A stretch of DNA of 64,000 bases from Papaver somniferum (GCF_003573695.1 NC_039365.1:130473466-130537465), one strand, 5' to 3'; shown: positions 32,034-45,560, counted from the stretch's first letter. Translations and numbers: made by a program. Notes: generated by a model not told the origin, from the sequence alone.

Positions 32034-32127
32034 AATCAATACGAATACTTTTCCTTGCTATAAAACCAAATAGTAATTAGAATCAACACAAATACTTTTC
32101 CTTGCTATAAAACCAAATAGTAAATAG
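32034..32127. repeat. Tandem duplication, 2 x 47 bp
   Basis: Two adjacent 47-bp units (AATCAAYACRAATACTTTTC...) differ at a few positions. Confidence 0.85.
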
Positions 32128-32193
32128 AATAAAATTAAGAGAAAATTACCCCATAATTTGCAGAGGAATAAAACTGAATCAACATCTCTGAAC

Positions 32194-32273
32194 ATGTCTA
32201 AAGGAAATTAAAATCAAATTGCCTAGTAACAGTATGTCTAAAGGAAATTAAAATCTATTTGCCTAGTAACAGT
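32194..32273. repeat. Tandem duplication, 2 x 40 bp
   Basis: Two adjacent 40-bp units start ATGTCTAAAGGAAATTAAAA and end CCTAGTAACAGT, with a few differences. Confidence 0.85.
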
Positions 32274-32984
32274 ATGTATGTAACATTTGTAAGATCACGA
32301 ACCATCTCTCCTGTACTCCTATTTGAACAGCTTACATACATTATATTGTATACATGTATAACAATGTTTATGAAATCTCCAGCAAAGACCTACAGAGATT
32401 TCTTTCCCTTCCTTTCCTTGTCTAATCTGTGAAGGAACAAAACAGTTAGTATCTCAGTTATAATAATAAAATCGATCGGTATTAAGATGGAAAAGGACAG
32501 GGTAACATCTTTAGTTTCTGCAGTTCTTGAGCATCCTTGAACTGAATGAATTTCACCTGGGAGAAACTCTAGTTACACGTAATAAGCAAATACAGTCTAA
32601 AAGGAAAACAAGTAAATTGCAATATTAACTTCATCGCAAAGAGGTAGAAAGTTTTCTAACGAAATAAGCAATTATAACAACATAATTCTTGCATGCCCAC
32701 ATTTCTCAAGAAAATCATTAGTTTGTATTGATTGGAAGAACAAACAATCCACTCGTACGTTAATTTTGAGATGGATAATCTCGAAGAATATAGGACGTGT
32801 AGTTAATCTAAATTTTTACCTGTAAACCTTAAAAAATCTACATAATGAAAAAAAAATTTGAAAAAGAAAATGTAAGTAATTATAGATTGTCAATAGACAT
32901 GCAATATAGTAAGATGAGTACCTCAAACATGCCTTACTCCAGAATAATTACGAAGGTTGCTTATTCTAAAGATTTTGCGTTATG

Positions 32985-35900
32985 TTACTTATCCCTGTTG
33001 GCATCTTCATGTTTCAGCCTAAGTCTTCTCTTTCTGCAACAGTAAAGGTCAAGAGTTAGGACTTACCAAATAATGACAGGAATGCTTAAAATAGATCCAA
33101 CAGAAAAGATTCCAAATATTTTGAAATCTAACACGGGAAAACTGTTGCCATGCAAACTACAAACTGTATGAAGTCTATGATTTTAGTCGACCAATTCTTC
33201 AAATTATTTAGTGTAACGACTTTGAATTCCCTTCAAATGAACACAAAACCCTCATTTTTCTATCACATGCCTTGATAGATGGGGTCTGTGAAACTGAATG
33301 AAAAAGAATTATTATAAAAATGTAGTCACAAAAACACATGCTCGAAGTGGCTGACTAGCTGGATGATTACCAACCCAATATCCATATACTGACACTCACA
33401 AGTTAGCATGAAATCCCGTGGAACCAATAAAAAGGCAAGAAGATAACACAATAAACCCTTATGAAATTCGAACAGGTTGGTAAATAGATGCTCCAGGATG
33501 ACAAATGTACAAAGAGGATGAAGTAGGCTTGACTTGGATGGTAAGACTTATGGTTCTATTCTTTATTTCTTTCTGTCTTTCATTTCTTTTGGCCCCGTTT
33601 TCTGAGGAATGTCAATGCGGGCACTTTGGTAAAGAATTACCTAACTTTTTCCACGTGTGAAAAAGGTTTCGTTGGTCATGGTTGCAGATCACTTCTTCAC
33701 AAGATTTCCAAATAAAGAATAGGAGTTAAATGACATGTTCTGGGATCATAAGCGAAAAAACTATTACAACTGAACAATATCGACAACAGTTGAAAGGAAC
33801 ATCCACATGTATTGCTAGAGCTAAATACGATATAACATGAAATTTAGGTAAGATTTACCAAAACCTCACAAACAAATAAAATTAAAATAAGCAAATGTAA
33901 ATCCTTCTTGGCTAATAATTTAAGCAAACATGCACCTTATGGAAGAGATGTAATCCTCAACTGCTGTTTGCTGCTCACAATCATACGAGAACCACTTATC
34001 TCCAGGTGTATCAGAATCCCAGCTTCCAACATCTACGACAACTTTGATTATATCAGAAATTGTGAATTATACTTCGAAACTTTTAAAGATAATGAATGAA
34101 GCCAACCTTGAAGCATGATTGACGATCCAGATGAATGGCCTTTGAGACTCCAAAATGTATGGCCATTTCCTTCCGAAAGAATAGGTTCCGTTCTATACGC
34201 ATGTGATCTTTGGTTTTCTAGATAAATTTTTAGCAAATAAGTTACACAATCTATCAAGGAAAAGAGCATGCAATTAACTCACTAACAAGGTTTTGTAAGG
34301 AAACGTTTTCAAATAGAAATTTTAATACGAGAGATCAATTATATTAATCAGATTTACATCAACATTCAAACTTGTTGTATATAAGACATACTTGATGCAA
34401 TCAATCTTGCATTTAGTTGTCGTTCAAAAATATCAAGGCAGTACTACCACACTAAAATCTACGCTGAAGAAAACAAACAGAAAGATCATAGCATACTCTT
34501 AGGCACCATGTGCTTTGCTTCTAGTTTCTCCGCATGAGCATTTGCTGCTTCAGCTTGAATCTTTGAAATACGTTCCTCATGCTCAGAAATAGATACAGAA
34601 TCACCACTTTCAGAGGCAATAACAGAGTTTGCAACCTCCTCACGCATCTTCAGAATCAGTTTGTCTTCCTAAAAAAAACCACTTCAATTAGAAAACACCT
34701 AACCCTGAAACATTGATTAAATTCTTTCAAATAAAAAGTAACTACCTTTTGTTTTGCAACATCAACCTTTTCTTTGGCCTTCCTCACTCTTTCAGAACAT
34801 CTATCCTTTTCACCGTCAATCCATCTTCGCATGGTTCTGATAAAGCGACGCCATAAAAAAATTGAGGAACAGAGAAAAATTATGTTACGGAGACAGACAG
34901 TGAAGGGAGATGAAATATATCCCGTACGTGGTTCCGAGGGTCTCATCACATAAGAAGTTCAAAAGTCTCAACTTTTGCGAGAGTTCTAGCCTGTTATATA
35001 CATCCACATCCTTTTGAAAGCAATTTGTCAAAGGAAATTCCTTCAAAGCATAGCTGGACTCAGCAACACATTTGTCCAAAGCTTGCAGCCACGAATTATC
35101 TACACTTGAAGGACGCGTAGATCTGCAGAGGAATATATCAGGTAATCAGCTGTACGATGCAAAACAAGAAAGTGCTATTTCGATAATACCCAGGTAAGAA
35201 TCATTACTCTTCTCCCGTGTCCTTTTGTATCAAAGACAGCAATTGGATATGCATCTGAATGACCAAAGAGCACTGTCCGGGGCTCTTACTACTACACCCA
35301 TTTGTTAGTAGTTCTTGAAGAATAGATTCAGTCTGTCCTTTCTTCAAATCTAGAACCTACATATTGAAAAATGAAACTAATAAAAGATAACTCCAGGACA
35401 CCGAGATACAACAAATATCTGTTAAGCCGACCATGGAAGGCTTGGACATGCATAAACATGATTCAACAAATTTCGATCCATGCAACAGGGAACCAAGAAA
35501 CTTATTAGCATTTAATTTAAGTTTCAAAACTTAATCAACTTGCATCAACGGATTTAACGGTAAACGTAGACTTCCCTTTTGATTTCAACATTAAGGTTTA
35601 ACGTTGTATTGCTTTTAAGAAATCGTTACTTTCTAAATATAACTGATCCAGTTTAGTATAAGATATACCATGATTCTCTAATAAGTGCAATAGTAACTTC
35701 CAACTTTGAACACAGCTTAGACTAAGAGATGTCATTTTCTATTTGAATATGTGCAATGAGTTTGGGGACTTGTCGGTATGTGGTTGAATCTGAAGCTGAC
35801 AAATGAACATGTTAAACCCAAGTTACCCTAACCTGTTCAAAAGCATTGCAGAATTCTAGGAATTGAAGAGCATGTCCAGCATCTTCAGAGGGTAGGGCAA

Positions 35901-37312
35901 TGCCAGCTATAGTTATTAGCTCAACACCTTGAGGTAATGGAGTATCAAATTCTGCAGGGTTGATTACTGAATCATTCAATTCATCAGCATTTGTTTCACC
36001 CGTCTTCCCGTCATCACCCTTCGATACTCGGGATTTCTTAGACTTCTTTGTTTCAGGGCTAATATCGTCCTCATGCATGCTCTCACTATTGTTTCTCTCT
36101 GGAGAACTTACAATAGCACCTCCAAAATTAATATTCTGGTCAGTATCGCCGGGTATTTTACAATTGCTTCTCTGAATTGTATTCTCATCACTTTCTGATT
36201 CTAATGGCTTCTCATTCAAATCTGGAATAGCATTTCCATCTTGAGAATTTTCCTTCCCAAATACCTTCTGTGAAAAAACAAGCATAGCATTATATAAACA
36301 AGACAAACTCAGTACCTATAAACCAAAAAACTGCATAATTAATCAGTAAAGACGTTACACAAATTACTAATTGCGAATTATTTTATTTTATTTTAGAAAT
36401 GGAGTCACTAGTTACTAACTGATAACAGAAAAGAGCGAAAAATATCAAACCTTGATAGAAGAAGAATGTTTTCTCTTTAAGGAAACCAGACACTCAGGGC
36501 CTCTGAGAGTCAGCAGTTGTGATACGGATTCATATCCCGTTGCTTTGGCTCTATGAATTAAGATACCAGTAGGTTCGTCTCCTCTCTTTTTCCTATGCAA
36601 TTACATACATAACTCAATTATTAGCCACTGTCTAAACAATTAAGCAACAAACCATTACACCAGTATTTCTTAACACTTATCTACAGAAACTACAATTACA
36701 AATCCCTCTACATTTGGGACAGTACCATCCATCCAGTAATTTCACCTCTTCTGCTTTTTCTCCATACCTACATCAAAAACAAACCAAAAACCGAATTTAT
36801 TAAAACGTTCTCATAAAACAATACCCAAATAATCTGAACTCCAAGAAGAAATACACATTTTATTTCAAACAAAATACAAGGATCTGACCTATTTGTGAGG
36901 CACTTGTGACAGAATTTTAAATTGCAAGGTTCATTTTTTTTTGGGCGCTCGTACAAGGTTTGCTATCGTTCTTGCATGCAGCTACTAGCTCCATGGTTTT
37001 TTGCCGGCACTACAACATTTCATCCAGAAAAACCAAAAAAAAAAATCAACAAAATCAATGAAATGAAAATGATATATTTTTCACCATTTAGGTATTCTAA
37101 GTATGATGATGAGATTTTACCTGATGGCAAGTAGTTCCATTCTCAGAATCATAGATTTTGCGCCCAACTTTACGAACTCCAGGACACTTTGTGCGCTTAC
37201 CCTTATCAGCAGGTGGTGAAGAACTAGTAGTAATAGGAGGAGGAGGTGGATCAGATGATTCTAATGGTAATAATGGTTGAACATTTTTCTTTTTCTTAGG
37301 AGTTAGTGCCAT
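32985..37312 (-). CDS. CDCA7-like protein: zf-4CXXC_R1 zinc finger plus DDT/WHIM-like C-terminus
   Basis: Twelve exons (minus): 37312-37121, 37009-36889, 36767-36681, 36592-36451, 36267-35833, 35356-35208, 35122-34928, 34836-34746, 34668-34497, 34217-34107, 34032-33936, 33033-32985. After a Pro/Lys-rich N-terminus comes the Cys-rich zinc finger ([51 protein letters not shown]), then a basic/acidic linker, a helical DDT-like part, and a WHIM-like end ([45 protein letters not shown]). CDCA7 proteins bind DNA and partner HELLS/DDM1 remodellers in DNA-methylation maintenance. Phases close to 613 aa only if the A9 run in exon 2 were A10; as given the frame breaks there. The exon 3 donor reads AG|ATAAGT. 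Confidence 0.8.
36681..37009 (-). other. Zinc-finger exons 2-3 with two defects
   Basis: Exon 2 (37,009-36,889) contains a run of nine A (plus-strand T9 at about 36,934-36,942). From the upstream frame translation leaves the finger and stops shortly after. Downstream, the frame encoding CNLKFCHKC needs one more base. Exon 3 ends TGTAG|ATAAGTG: all neighbouring exons use GT, and the phase into exon 4 (AG + G = Arg) requires this very position. This is either sequencing error or real inactivation. Confidence 0.7.
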
Positions 37313-37498
37313 TACCAACAAGACCTAAGAAGAAATGGATTTGAAAAATATTTCTAACTTCTTAGATCTTGGGTTTGTTGCCAGTGACTATCTCTCTATT
37401 TTTGTTTCGTTACTCTCTGTGGCCGGAGGAGGAATTTAGTGAAAGGGAGTAAAAATAAATAAAGGTTTTGTTTGGGATTCGATGTTGGGGTTCGACGA

Positions 37499-37506
37499 GG
37501 CGCCAA
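37499..37506 (-). promoter_or_regulatory. E2F-like site upstream of the CDCA7-like gene
   Basis: The minus strand reads TTGGCGCC about 190 nt upstream of the ATG, close to the E2F consensus (TTTSSCGC type) in otherwise AT-rich DNA. Animal CDCA7 is an E2F/cell-cycle target, so S-phase control is plausible. This is a single-motif inference. Confidence 0.3.
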
Positions 37507-37512
37507 TACAAA

Positions 37513-38807
37513 TATTATTTAATTCCCGTTAGCAGACACCTGGCGTGCTTTAAAGAGTTTCCATTTTTATCTCATTTTGAAAAACAGTGTTTAATTCATG
37601 CTCTCAATTCATAGGCCAGTAAATGGGATAACAACCATTAAGACATTAAGTGCCATCAAGAGCATCACAGATTCATAATGTGAATACTAATCTCCCACCC
37701 CTTTAATGAGCGCAAGCTAATTTGGAGATATTCTAGGATTAAAATTCAGCCGTCAAAGTTCACAGGGTTAGAAAAAAATAATTCCGTGTGAACATTAGAT
37801 TTAGGCCGTTGGATTTCCGTGTTTAGTTTTTAATGTCGGATTTCATTTTAACGGGAGGATTTTGTTGCAAATACGGTTAAATACAGGGATGTGTTTTCAA
37901 TTCTTCGTAAGTCCTTTTTTTCTGGTATTTACACAAATACCATTTTTATAAAAATGACTATAAAAATTTTAAAACTTCGTATCTTTTAAATTATATAATT
38001 GATTTTTATAAACTTTATATAAACGAAAAGCTCTTTAAATTCTCTACGGAAAGAGTATAAACAAGGGCATCAAATTTTAAATTTTTAAATATAGATAAAT
38101 GAATTTTAAAGGTAATTTTAAAAAAACTTATATCTTTTGTAATACTTTGTTCTCATAGTGTTCATGTATCTATATTTGACGTGCATAAAAAAAATGGTTT
38201 TTGATTTGTCACAAGAACATATCATAAAACATAACGTGCAACGCACGTATACTCGACTTGTATGGTATAATTTAGCATAATGTAAGTCAGTTTGTGTTAT
38301 AGTGAGTTTTGAGCACCCCTATCGAAAGGTAAATTTTACGGGTGTAGCAAAGAGGGGTTGCAATCTCGAAAATGTTCCCCACCCCCTTAGTCTTCCCCCA
38401 ACTTGCCTCCCACACTCACACACCCAATAATAATGGCTCATGTTTTTTTAGGGATAGGAACACAGTGTAAAATCTAAGATGTGGATGATATCACTTATTG
38501 GGAAGAAAATTGTGGGAAGTTTTTTAAGGTGTTAAGCAATTCCGCTGTAATCTACTATGAAATGTCTATATTAGCTTATTTTAGATTTGATTAGTTAATA
38601 AATTTTTGAGGTTACGTGGCCTATTTCTTGTTTTCTTTTTTGTAATTTGGTAGTTTTTTAATAAATTTCTTGTTTTACCAAAATAAAAGTATATTTAGCA
38701 AATAGATTCATTGAAATGTTGATGTCCGAAAGTAGAGATGTAGTTTTCATCTCCATTCAAAATTTGGAATAAAAAATTCGTCACTTGAAAACGGTTGTTT
38801 TAATTTC
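37513..38807. other. Intergenic region between CDCA7-like gene and Athila element C
   Basis: Very AT-rich. The stretch 37,900-38,280 vaguely recalls the interior of the MITE at 8.1 kb (CTTCGTATC, TTTATAAACTTTATA, AGAGTATAAAC) but has no terminal inverted repeat. No gene is recognised. Confidence 0.3.
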
Positions 38808-39334
38808 CTAGTAAAGGGCAAGGACTGGCCATACAAGATAAGGGTTCGGATTTCATCACCGTTCTCTTCTTACCCGTCTTAGGAAAACGACACCAAACGC
38901 GAACCTAAGCCTAAAATTTTGACTAGAACGAGACCGATAGGGTAACGAGCTTAACAGGAAAGTCATTCGAAAAATATTGGTTACTCTTTTAAGCATACTT
39001 CGAAGTTCTTGACGGTTTCTGTAAGTTGAATGCGTGACTGCGCCGCTTTGTAATACCGGTGAGGCCTTGGGTATCAAAGCTCCACCGAGCTTCCCTCGCC
39101 TCTATTCAACTTACTTTAACTCGGATTGATTCCAGAGTGGTTTGTTAAATTGTAACGAATTCCCCTTCGAAGGATTAGAAGCTGGTCTAGAAACAATCTA
39201 AGTGGAGCCATCGTGCTTTTTGTTTGCTAGAAATCAGTAGGTTTGCTGTGGTGGAGTCAGCCTTGTTTGTGTTTGCATAGAACACCCCTTCCTTTTTTTT
39301 AGGACTTTTCTTTTTGATTTTGTTTTTCTAGTGT

Positions 39335-42300
39335 ATGCCCGAAGTTTTTGAACGGGCTTGGAAAAGAAACACTCTAGGTCGTTTGATTAGTGACAAAGTT
39401 CTTCTTGTGAAGGCGGGGAGCTCGAAGACTCTTCTTTTGAGAGCCCCGTTTTTGGAAACTTCAGTTTTGAGAATCTGTCTCTTCGTGAGGAAAGTACCCC
39501 TAGTACTCCTAGTCTTTTGGTAGTGCCAGAAATGGCAACTTCGAAAGCTTTGCTAAACCCAACTAGGACCTCTCGACCGTATTGTATCAAGTTAGCTGAA
39601 ACCGAGGCAAATTATGAACTGAAACCCGGACTTTACAGATGCTCCCAATGTTTTTAGGGAAGGAGAATGAGAACCCCTATTTTCATGTTAGGAAATTTGA
39701 GGAAGTTTTTAGTACTCTGAAAATTAAAAACCTAAGTGATGATGCGTTGAAACTTAGGTTATTCCTCTTTTCCTTAAAAGATAAAGCCAAATCTTGGCTG
39801 TATAGTTTGGACTCTGAGTCAATTGAAACCTATGACCAACTTACTTCTGCCTTTATACATAAGTTTTTCCCAAGGAATAAAACATCGTCTATTAGGACAC
39901 AAATATGTACTTTTGCCCAACAAGAGGGAGAATATTTATATAGGTACTTAGAAAGGTTCAATGACTTGATATATCAATGTCCTCATCATGGTTTGGAGAA
40001 GGTTAGGTTAGTTCAGATCCTCTACGAGAGTTTAGATTATTCAACAACAACCATGGTTGAGTCCTTATGCACAGGTGGGTTTGAGAATAAAACTAGTGAT
40101 GAAGCGATGAAATTTTTGAATGAAATCGCTGATAAGACCAAACAATGGGAAAATAGTAGGGAACCCCAGAAAACAATTCTTCTAAGTAGAGGAAATGTTA
40201 ATAGGGTAGAAGGATCTTATGAGTCAGATGCCAAAATAGCAGCTATAGCCAAAAGGTTAGAAGCCTTAGAATTAGGTCATTCTAGTGGTAGTAGTGGAAG
40301 AAATGAGCCTTTTTGGGAAGGTCATGCCGTTGAAGAGCAAGCCAATGCTCTTTATTACAACACTAGGTTTGATAACAGACAGAAGTTTGACCCATATTCA
40401 GAAACCTATAACCCTGGCTGGAGAAACCATCCAAACCTTTCTTGGTCCAAGGGCTAGAATCAAGGTCAGTCTAGTAATGCTCAGGTTCCCCCAGGTTTTG
40501 GCTATACTAAGAATCCTTCAGCTACAGCACAGTTTCATAACCCTTCGGATAAGAAGATTATGAGTTTAGAAGAGTCTCTTGCTTTGTTAACTCGTAACAC
40601 TGTGTAGTTTCAGCAATCTGTTGCTCAAGGTTTAGAAGAAAATAAGAGAATAGGTCAGGCTAACTCTCAGGCTATTTCCGAGTTGAAAACCCAGGTTAGT
40701 CAGATAAATGAGTCTTTAAGAGAAAGAGGTAAGTTTCCTACTCAGACTCAACCCAACCCTAGAGGAATTAATGAAATAGGTGAAAGACCATATGATCATG
40801 TGAATGCTATTAAAACCCTTAGGAGTGGTAGAGTGATAGACAACAAGGTTTCCATGCCTGATAGTGAACATGCTGTAGTTCACCCTTCTGAACCAGAAAC
40901 TGAGGAGACTGATAGAGTCTCTAAAGAGACCAATGAGGGTCATATTGAGCCCGACTTTGTCCCTAGAGCCCCAGTCCCACAGCTGCTAGTTCCAACTAAG
41001 AGGGAGTCCAATTTTAATAATGTATTGGAGGTTTTTAAGCAGGTAACTATCAACCTTCCACTACTAGATGCAATTAAGCAGATTCCCTCTTATGCCAAGT
41101 TTCTCAAGGATATGTGTACGCGAAAGCGAAAGCTTAATGTCCATAAGAAAGCCTTCCTAGCTAGTCAGGTGAGTTCTATTATTCAGAATACCACTACTCC
41201 TAAGTATAAAGACCCAGGCTCCCCTACCATTTCTTGCAAAATAGGTAAATACCGTGTTGAGAAAGCGTTGCTTGACTTAGGAGCTAGTGTGAACTTACTA
41301 CCATATCATGTGTACCTTAAGCTAGGACTTGGTGAGATGAAACCTACCCAGATGACACTTCAGTTAGCTGATAGGTCCGTTAAATTCCTCGTGGAATGAT
41401 CGAGGATGTTATCATAGAGGTTGACAAGTTTATTTATCCAGTGGATTTTGTTATCCCAGATACCCAACCTGTCCCTGACCCATAGAACCAGATACCGGTA
41501 ATTTTAGGTCGCCCGTTTTTAGCTACATACAATGCGATCATTAACTGTCGAAATGGTATTATGAAATTGTCTTTTGGTAATATGACTATTGAGCTGAACA
41601 TTTTTAATATTAGTAAGCTCCCCTCTGAACTAGATGACTCGAACATAGAAGAGGTGAACATGATAGGAACATTAGTCGAGGAGTCATTACCAAACACTTT
41701 GTTAAAATATCCATTAGAGAAATGCCTAGCTCATTTTGGGATTGATTTTGATGATGATAATGTGATTAATGAGGTGAATTCTTTGTTAGATTCAACCCCT
41801 TTGTTAGATACTAGTAATGGATGGAAACCTAAAGTCGAACCACTACCCGTTTCTAAGTCTACCCTAGTTCCTTCATTAGAAGAGCCTCCTAAGTTGGACC
41901 TAAAACCATTGCCAGATTCCCTGAAATATAGGTTTTTAGGCCCGTCTGAGACTTTACCTGTGATTATTGATTCCGTCTTGGATAGTGACCAGGAAAGTAG
42001 GCTGGTAACCGTCCTTCAAAACAACAAGGAAGCTGTAGGGTGGACCATAGATGACATAAAGGGTATAAGTCCCACTGTTTGTATGCATCAGATCTATTTA
42101 GAGAGTGATACCAAACCTTCTAGGGAGATGCAACGTCGACTAAACCCTAATATGAAAGAGGTAGTTCGAAACGAGGTCCTTAAGTTGTTAGATGCAGGCA
42201 TTATCTACCCCATTTCAGACAGTAAGTGGGTCATCCCCGTTCAGGTTGTACCTAAGAAATCCGGTATTACTGTAGTCCAGAATGATAACAATGAGTTAAT

Positions 42301-43994
42301 CCCGACCCGAGTGACCACGGGTTGGCATGTTTGTATTGACTATAGGAAATTGAACAAGGTCACTAGGAAGGACCACGTTCCCCTTCCCTTCGTCGACCAG
42401 ATGCTAGAGAGATTAGCTGGACATAGTCACTACTGATTTTTAGATGGCTACTCTGGATATAATCAGATCGTTATTGCCCCATAAGACCAGGAGAAAACCA
42501 ATTTTACCTGTCCCTTTGGTACCTTTGCGTATAGGCGCATGCCTTTCAGGCTTTGTAATGCCCCTGCGACTTTTCAGCGTTGCATGATGAGCATATTTTC
42601 TGACATGGTAGAACGGTTCTTAGAGGTCTTTATGGATGATTTTTCAGTGTTTGGTTCGTCTTTCGATGAGTGCTTGCATCATTTGTCACTAGTGTTGACT
42701 AGGTGTAAGGAAAAAAATTTAGTGCTTAATTGGGAGAAATGTCACTTCATGGTTCGTTCAGGAATTGTTTTAGGGCATATCGTATCTTCTAAGGGTATAG
42801 AGGTAGATAAATCCAAAGTTAACCTTATTAAGACTTTACAGGTCACAAAAATCGTAAGAGATATTAGGTCATTCTTAGGGCATGCAGGTTTTTATCGTCG
42901 ATTCATTAAGGATTTTAGCCTAATTTCTAGACCTCTTTGATATTTGCTTGCAAAAGATGTTAAGTTTGTCTTTGATGATGCTTGTTTAGAGTCTTTTGAG
43001 AATCTTAAGAATTTACTCACTACCGCCCCCCTAGTCCAGGCACCCAACTGGAACCTACCCTTTGAGATCATGTGTGATGCTTCAGATTATGCTATTGGTG
43101 TTGTGCTAGGTCAGCGAGAAAACAAATTACTTCATGTGATTTACTATGCTAGCAAAACTCTGAATGATGCCCAGTTGAACTATACCATTACCGAGAAGAA
43201 ACTGTTAGCCATTGTGTTTGCCTTAGACAAGTTTAGACCCTATCTCTTAGGTTCTAAGATCATCATATATACTGATCATGTTGCTTTGAAATATCTTTTG
43301 TCTAAGAAGGATACAAAACCTAGATTGATTAGGTGGATCCTTTTGTTGGAAGAGTTTTATCCAAACATTAGAGACAAAAAGGGTGCCGAAAATGTTGTAG
43401 CAGACCACTTTTTCAGGCTAGTTGTTAGTTCCACTGATGATTCCCTTCTTATAACGGATAGCTTTCCTAATGAACAATTGTTCTTTATTACCCAATTACC
43501 TTGGTATGCGAATATAGTGAAATATCTTGTTACTGGTCGAATGCCCCAACATTGGGGTAAACAAGATCGTTCTAGGTTTTTAGCTGAGGTTAAGCACTTC
43601 TTTTGGGATGATCCTTATATGTTTAAGTATTGTCCATACCAGATTATTAGGAGATCTATACCTGAGAGTGACCAGTCCAGTATTATTTCCTTTTGTCATG
43701 ATCATGCTTGTGGGGGTCACTTTAGTGCTAAGAAAACTGCTGCTAAGATATTGCAGTGTGGATTCTATTGGCCTTCGTTGTTTAAAGACTCCCACAGTTA
43801 CTGTGTGACTTGTGAACGTTGCCAGAAATTAGGAACCATTTCTGTAGGAACATGATGCCGTTGAACCCTATTTTAGTTGTGGAGGTCTTTGACGTGTGGG
43901 GTATTGACTTTATAGGTCCGTTTCCTAATTATTTTGGTAACTTATACATCCTTGCCGCTGTAGACTATGTCTCTAAGTGGATTGAGGCGGCTGC
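39335..43994 (+). pseudogene. Athila-like gag-pol of element C (broken)
   Basis: Gag starts in a degraded N-terminus (ALLNPTRTSRPYCIKLAETE, frameshift), then runs 39,639-40,457 with DALKLRLFLFSLKDKAKSWL and CPHHGLEKVRLVQILYE. Protease has the Athila-type DLGASVNLLPYHVY (about 41,275). RT holds CIDYRKLNKV, MPFRLCNAPATFQRCMMSIF and the FMDDFS catalytic box. RNase H holds [15 protein letters not shown] and YTDHVALKYLL. The integrase zinc finger (H..H..C..C) and GIDFIGPF follow. Stops at about 40,456, 40,605, 41,483, 42,434, 42,482 and 42,938, plus frameshifts, make it inactive. No env-like ORF is in view. Confidence 0.85.
43990..43994. repeat. Target-site duplication GCTGC (element E, left)
   Basis: These are the last five bases of C's integrase before E. 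They are repeated at 63,641-63,645, where the integrase frame resumes with codons for [10 protein letters not shown]. Confidence 0.9.
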
Positions 43995-45560
43995 TGATGT
44001 GATTTGTAGATAGTGGTAAAAGTGGTTCGATTCTCAGACTTGTGAAGGATATTAATTAGACTTAAATTCTAATATTAAAATAGAAAACTCACTAAAAATT
44101 ATAGCAAACTCAATCAAAGATGATATCAATACTAAAAGAAATACTGAGGCTAAGATTCCACTATTTTCCAAGTTCAAAGTGATTAAACCAATACTTATAT
44201 TTATGCAATTTTCTGGTTTAATTTGATTCTAAAATATTGCAACAAGTAGATTTTCAAAAGTAGTAATTGTAAATACCAAGTACGAAGCATCAAAAGTCTT
44301 AAAACTAAGCATACTCCATCAAAATAGATCACAATCACTCAAATAAAAATCATATTCAATAATAGTTCAAGGCAAATAATCATATAATTATTGCAAATAA
44401 AAAGATAAAATAGAATTTACCACTTTTTGTTGGAAAAATAGCTTCCTCTATCGCCTCAGCAATGGGGTTTAGCTCCTCATATTAATCATGATCTCAAAAT
44501 ATGTGTTTGTTGCTCAAAAGATGATTAAAAGAGTGAAAAGTAATAACACAGACTGTTTGCAACAGTGTATTGGTGTTGCAAAACAGTTGTTACAGAAAAC
44601 TGTTGTAATTACTGTTGCTTTGTCGCTGATTTTAAGACCCTAGAATACGACTTCCCTGCACAACTTAATGTTCTTCAGCTGTTAAACAACGACACTGTTC
44701 TGCGACTGTTTCCCGTGCGTCAATGTTCTTCGCGTTCTTCCTCTTCAGCAGCAACAGCAGCAGCAGAAACAGAGTTTGGTAAAGCTCTGATTTCTTCTTC
44801 TCTGGCTCTCCTTAGGTTCCCAAACTCTCGACACCTCTTCTATATGACCCAAGACATCTATTTATATCAAAAATACCGATTAAATCTCTCCTAAATCTTC
44901 CAAAATCTCTTTCCTTCTCTTCATGGCCAAGTTGCGGCAATTTCTTGTTTTAGAATTTCTACGCGTTTCTGAGCTTTCCTTTTTATTATAAACTCTTCCT
45001 TAGATAGATACAAATCTTTGGGAAAGTGTATAGCACTTTAATCTCTCTAAAATTCCCTAAAACAGGTCACACACGTGACTTTTCATATTTTCTGTTGTGA
45101 GAAAAATCCGTCGATTGAGCCCAGTCTAATCGATTTAAACACCCATATCAGATTCCTAGACCCATAAGGAGTCTATCCTATGAAAATCAGAGGTTTAATC
45201 GACCTCAAACTCCTCCAAATCACAATTTCCAAAACCGTTCTTCAGTGCACCTATTTTCCCGCCAAAACCTGGTTTTTGAAATGTTGAAGATGGTTGCCCC
45301 TTATCCAGGGTAGGGGTGCGATTAGCAACTGCCTGGAAATGGGATGCCCTTTAGTAATTAGGTTACCCCTTATCCAAAGTGAGAGTCCAAATAGCAAATG
45401 TCCTCCGGTTGCTTTCCGACAACTTTTCGAGCCAATTTTTTCCAAAAATGTTTATTGGCCAAAAATACCTACAAATAAATAAAACACCATAATAAGTACA
45501 AAAATGAGCCCTAACAATATATAGAATCGAGACAAATTGGACACAAAAATGTGTCTATCA
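43995..45560 (-). mobile_element. Element E 3' LTR
   Basis: 1566 bp, TGATGTGATTTG...GTGTCTATCA. A TATA box (TATAAATA, minus) is at 44,859-44,866. A CAG-rich stretch (about 44,745-44,770) differs in length from the other LTR. Confidence 0.9.

Larger units (their letters stand above)
31658..32984. other. Intergenic region between convergent genes
   Basis: It holds the 3' flanks of both neighbouring genes. Apart from two short tandem duplications near 32.0-32.3 kb I see nothing in it. Confidence 0.4.
38808..43994 (+). mobile_element. Athila-like gypsy element C, 5'-truncated, left part
   Basis: Similarity to the leader of element E (minus, up to about 52,735) starts abruptly at 38,808 with CTAGTAAAGGGCAAGG. 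No LTR precedes it, so the element is truncated. Leader, gag, protease, RT, RNase H and the first half of integrase follow. The integrase is interrupted at 43,994 by element E (TSD GCTGC) and resumes at 63,641. Confidence 0.85.

Noticed and set aside
37900..38290. Possible second MITE similar to the one at 8.1 kb
   Set aside because: Only scattered word similarity; no terminal inverted repeats or target duplication found.
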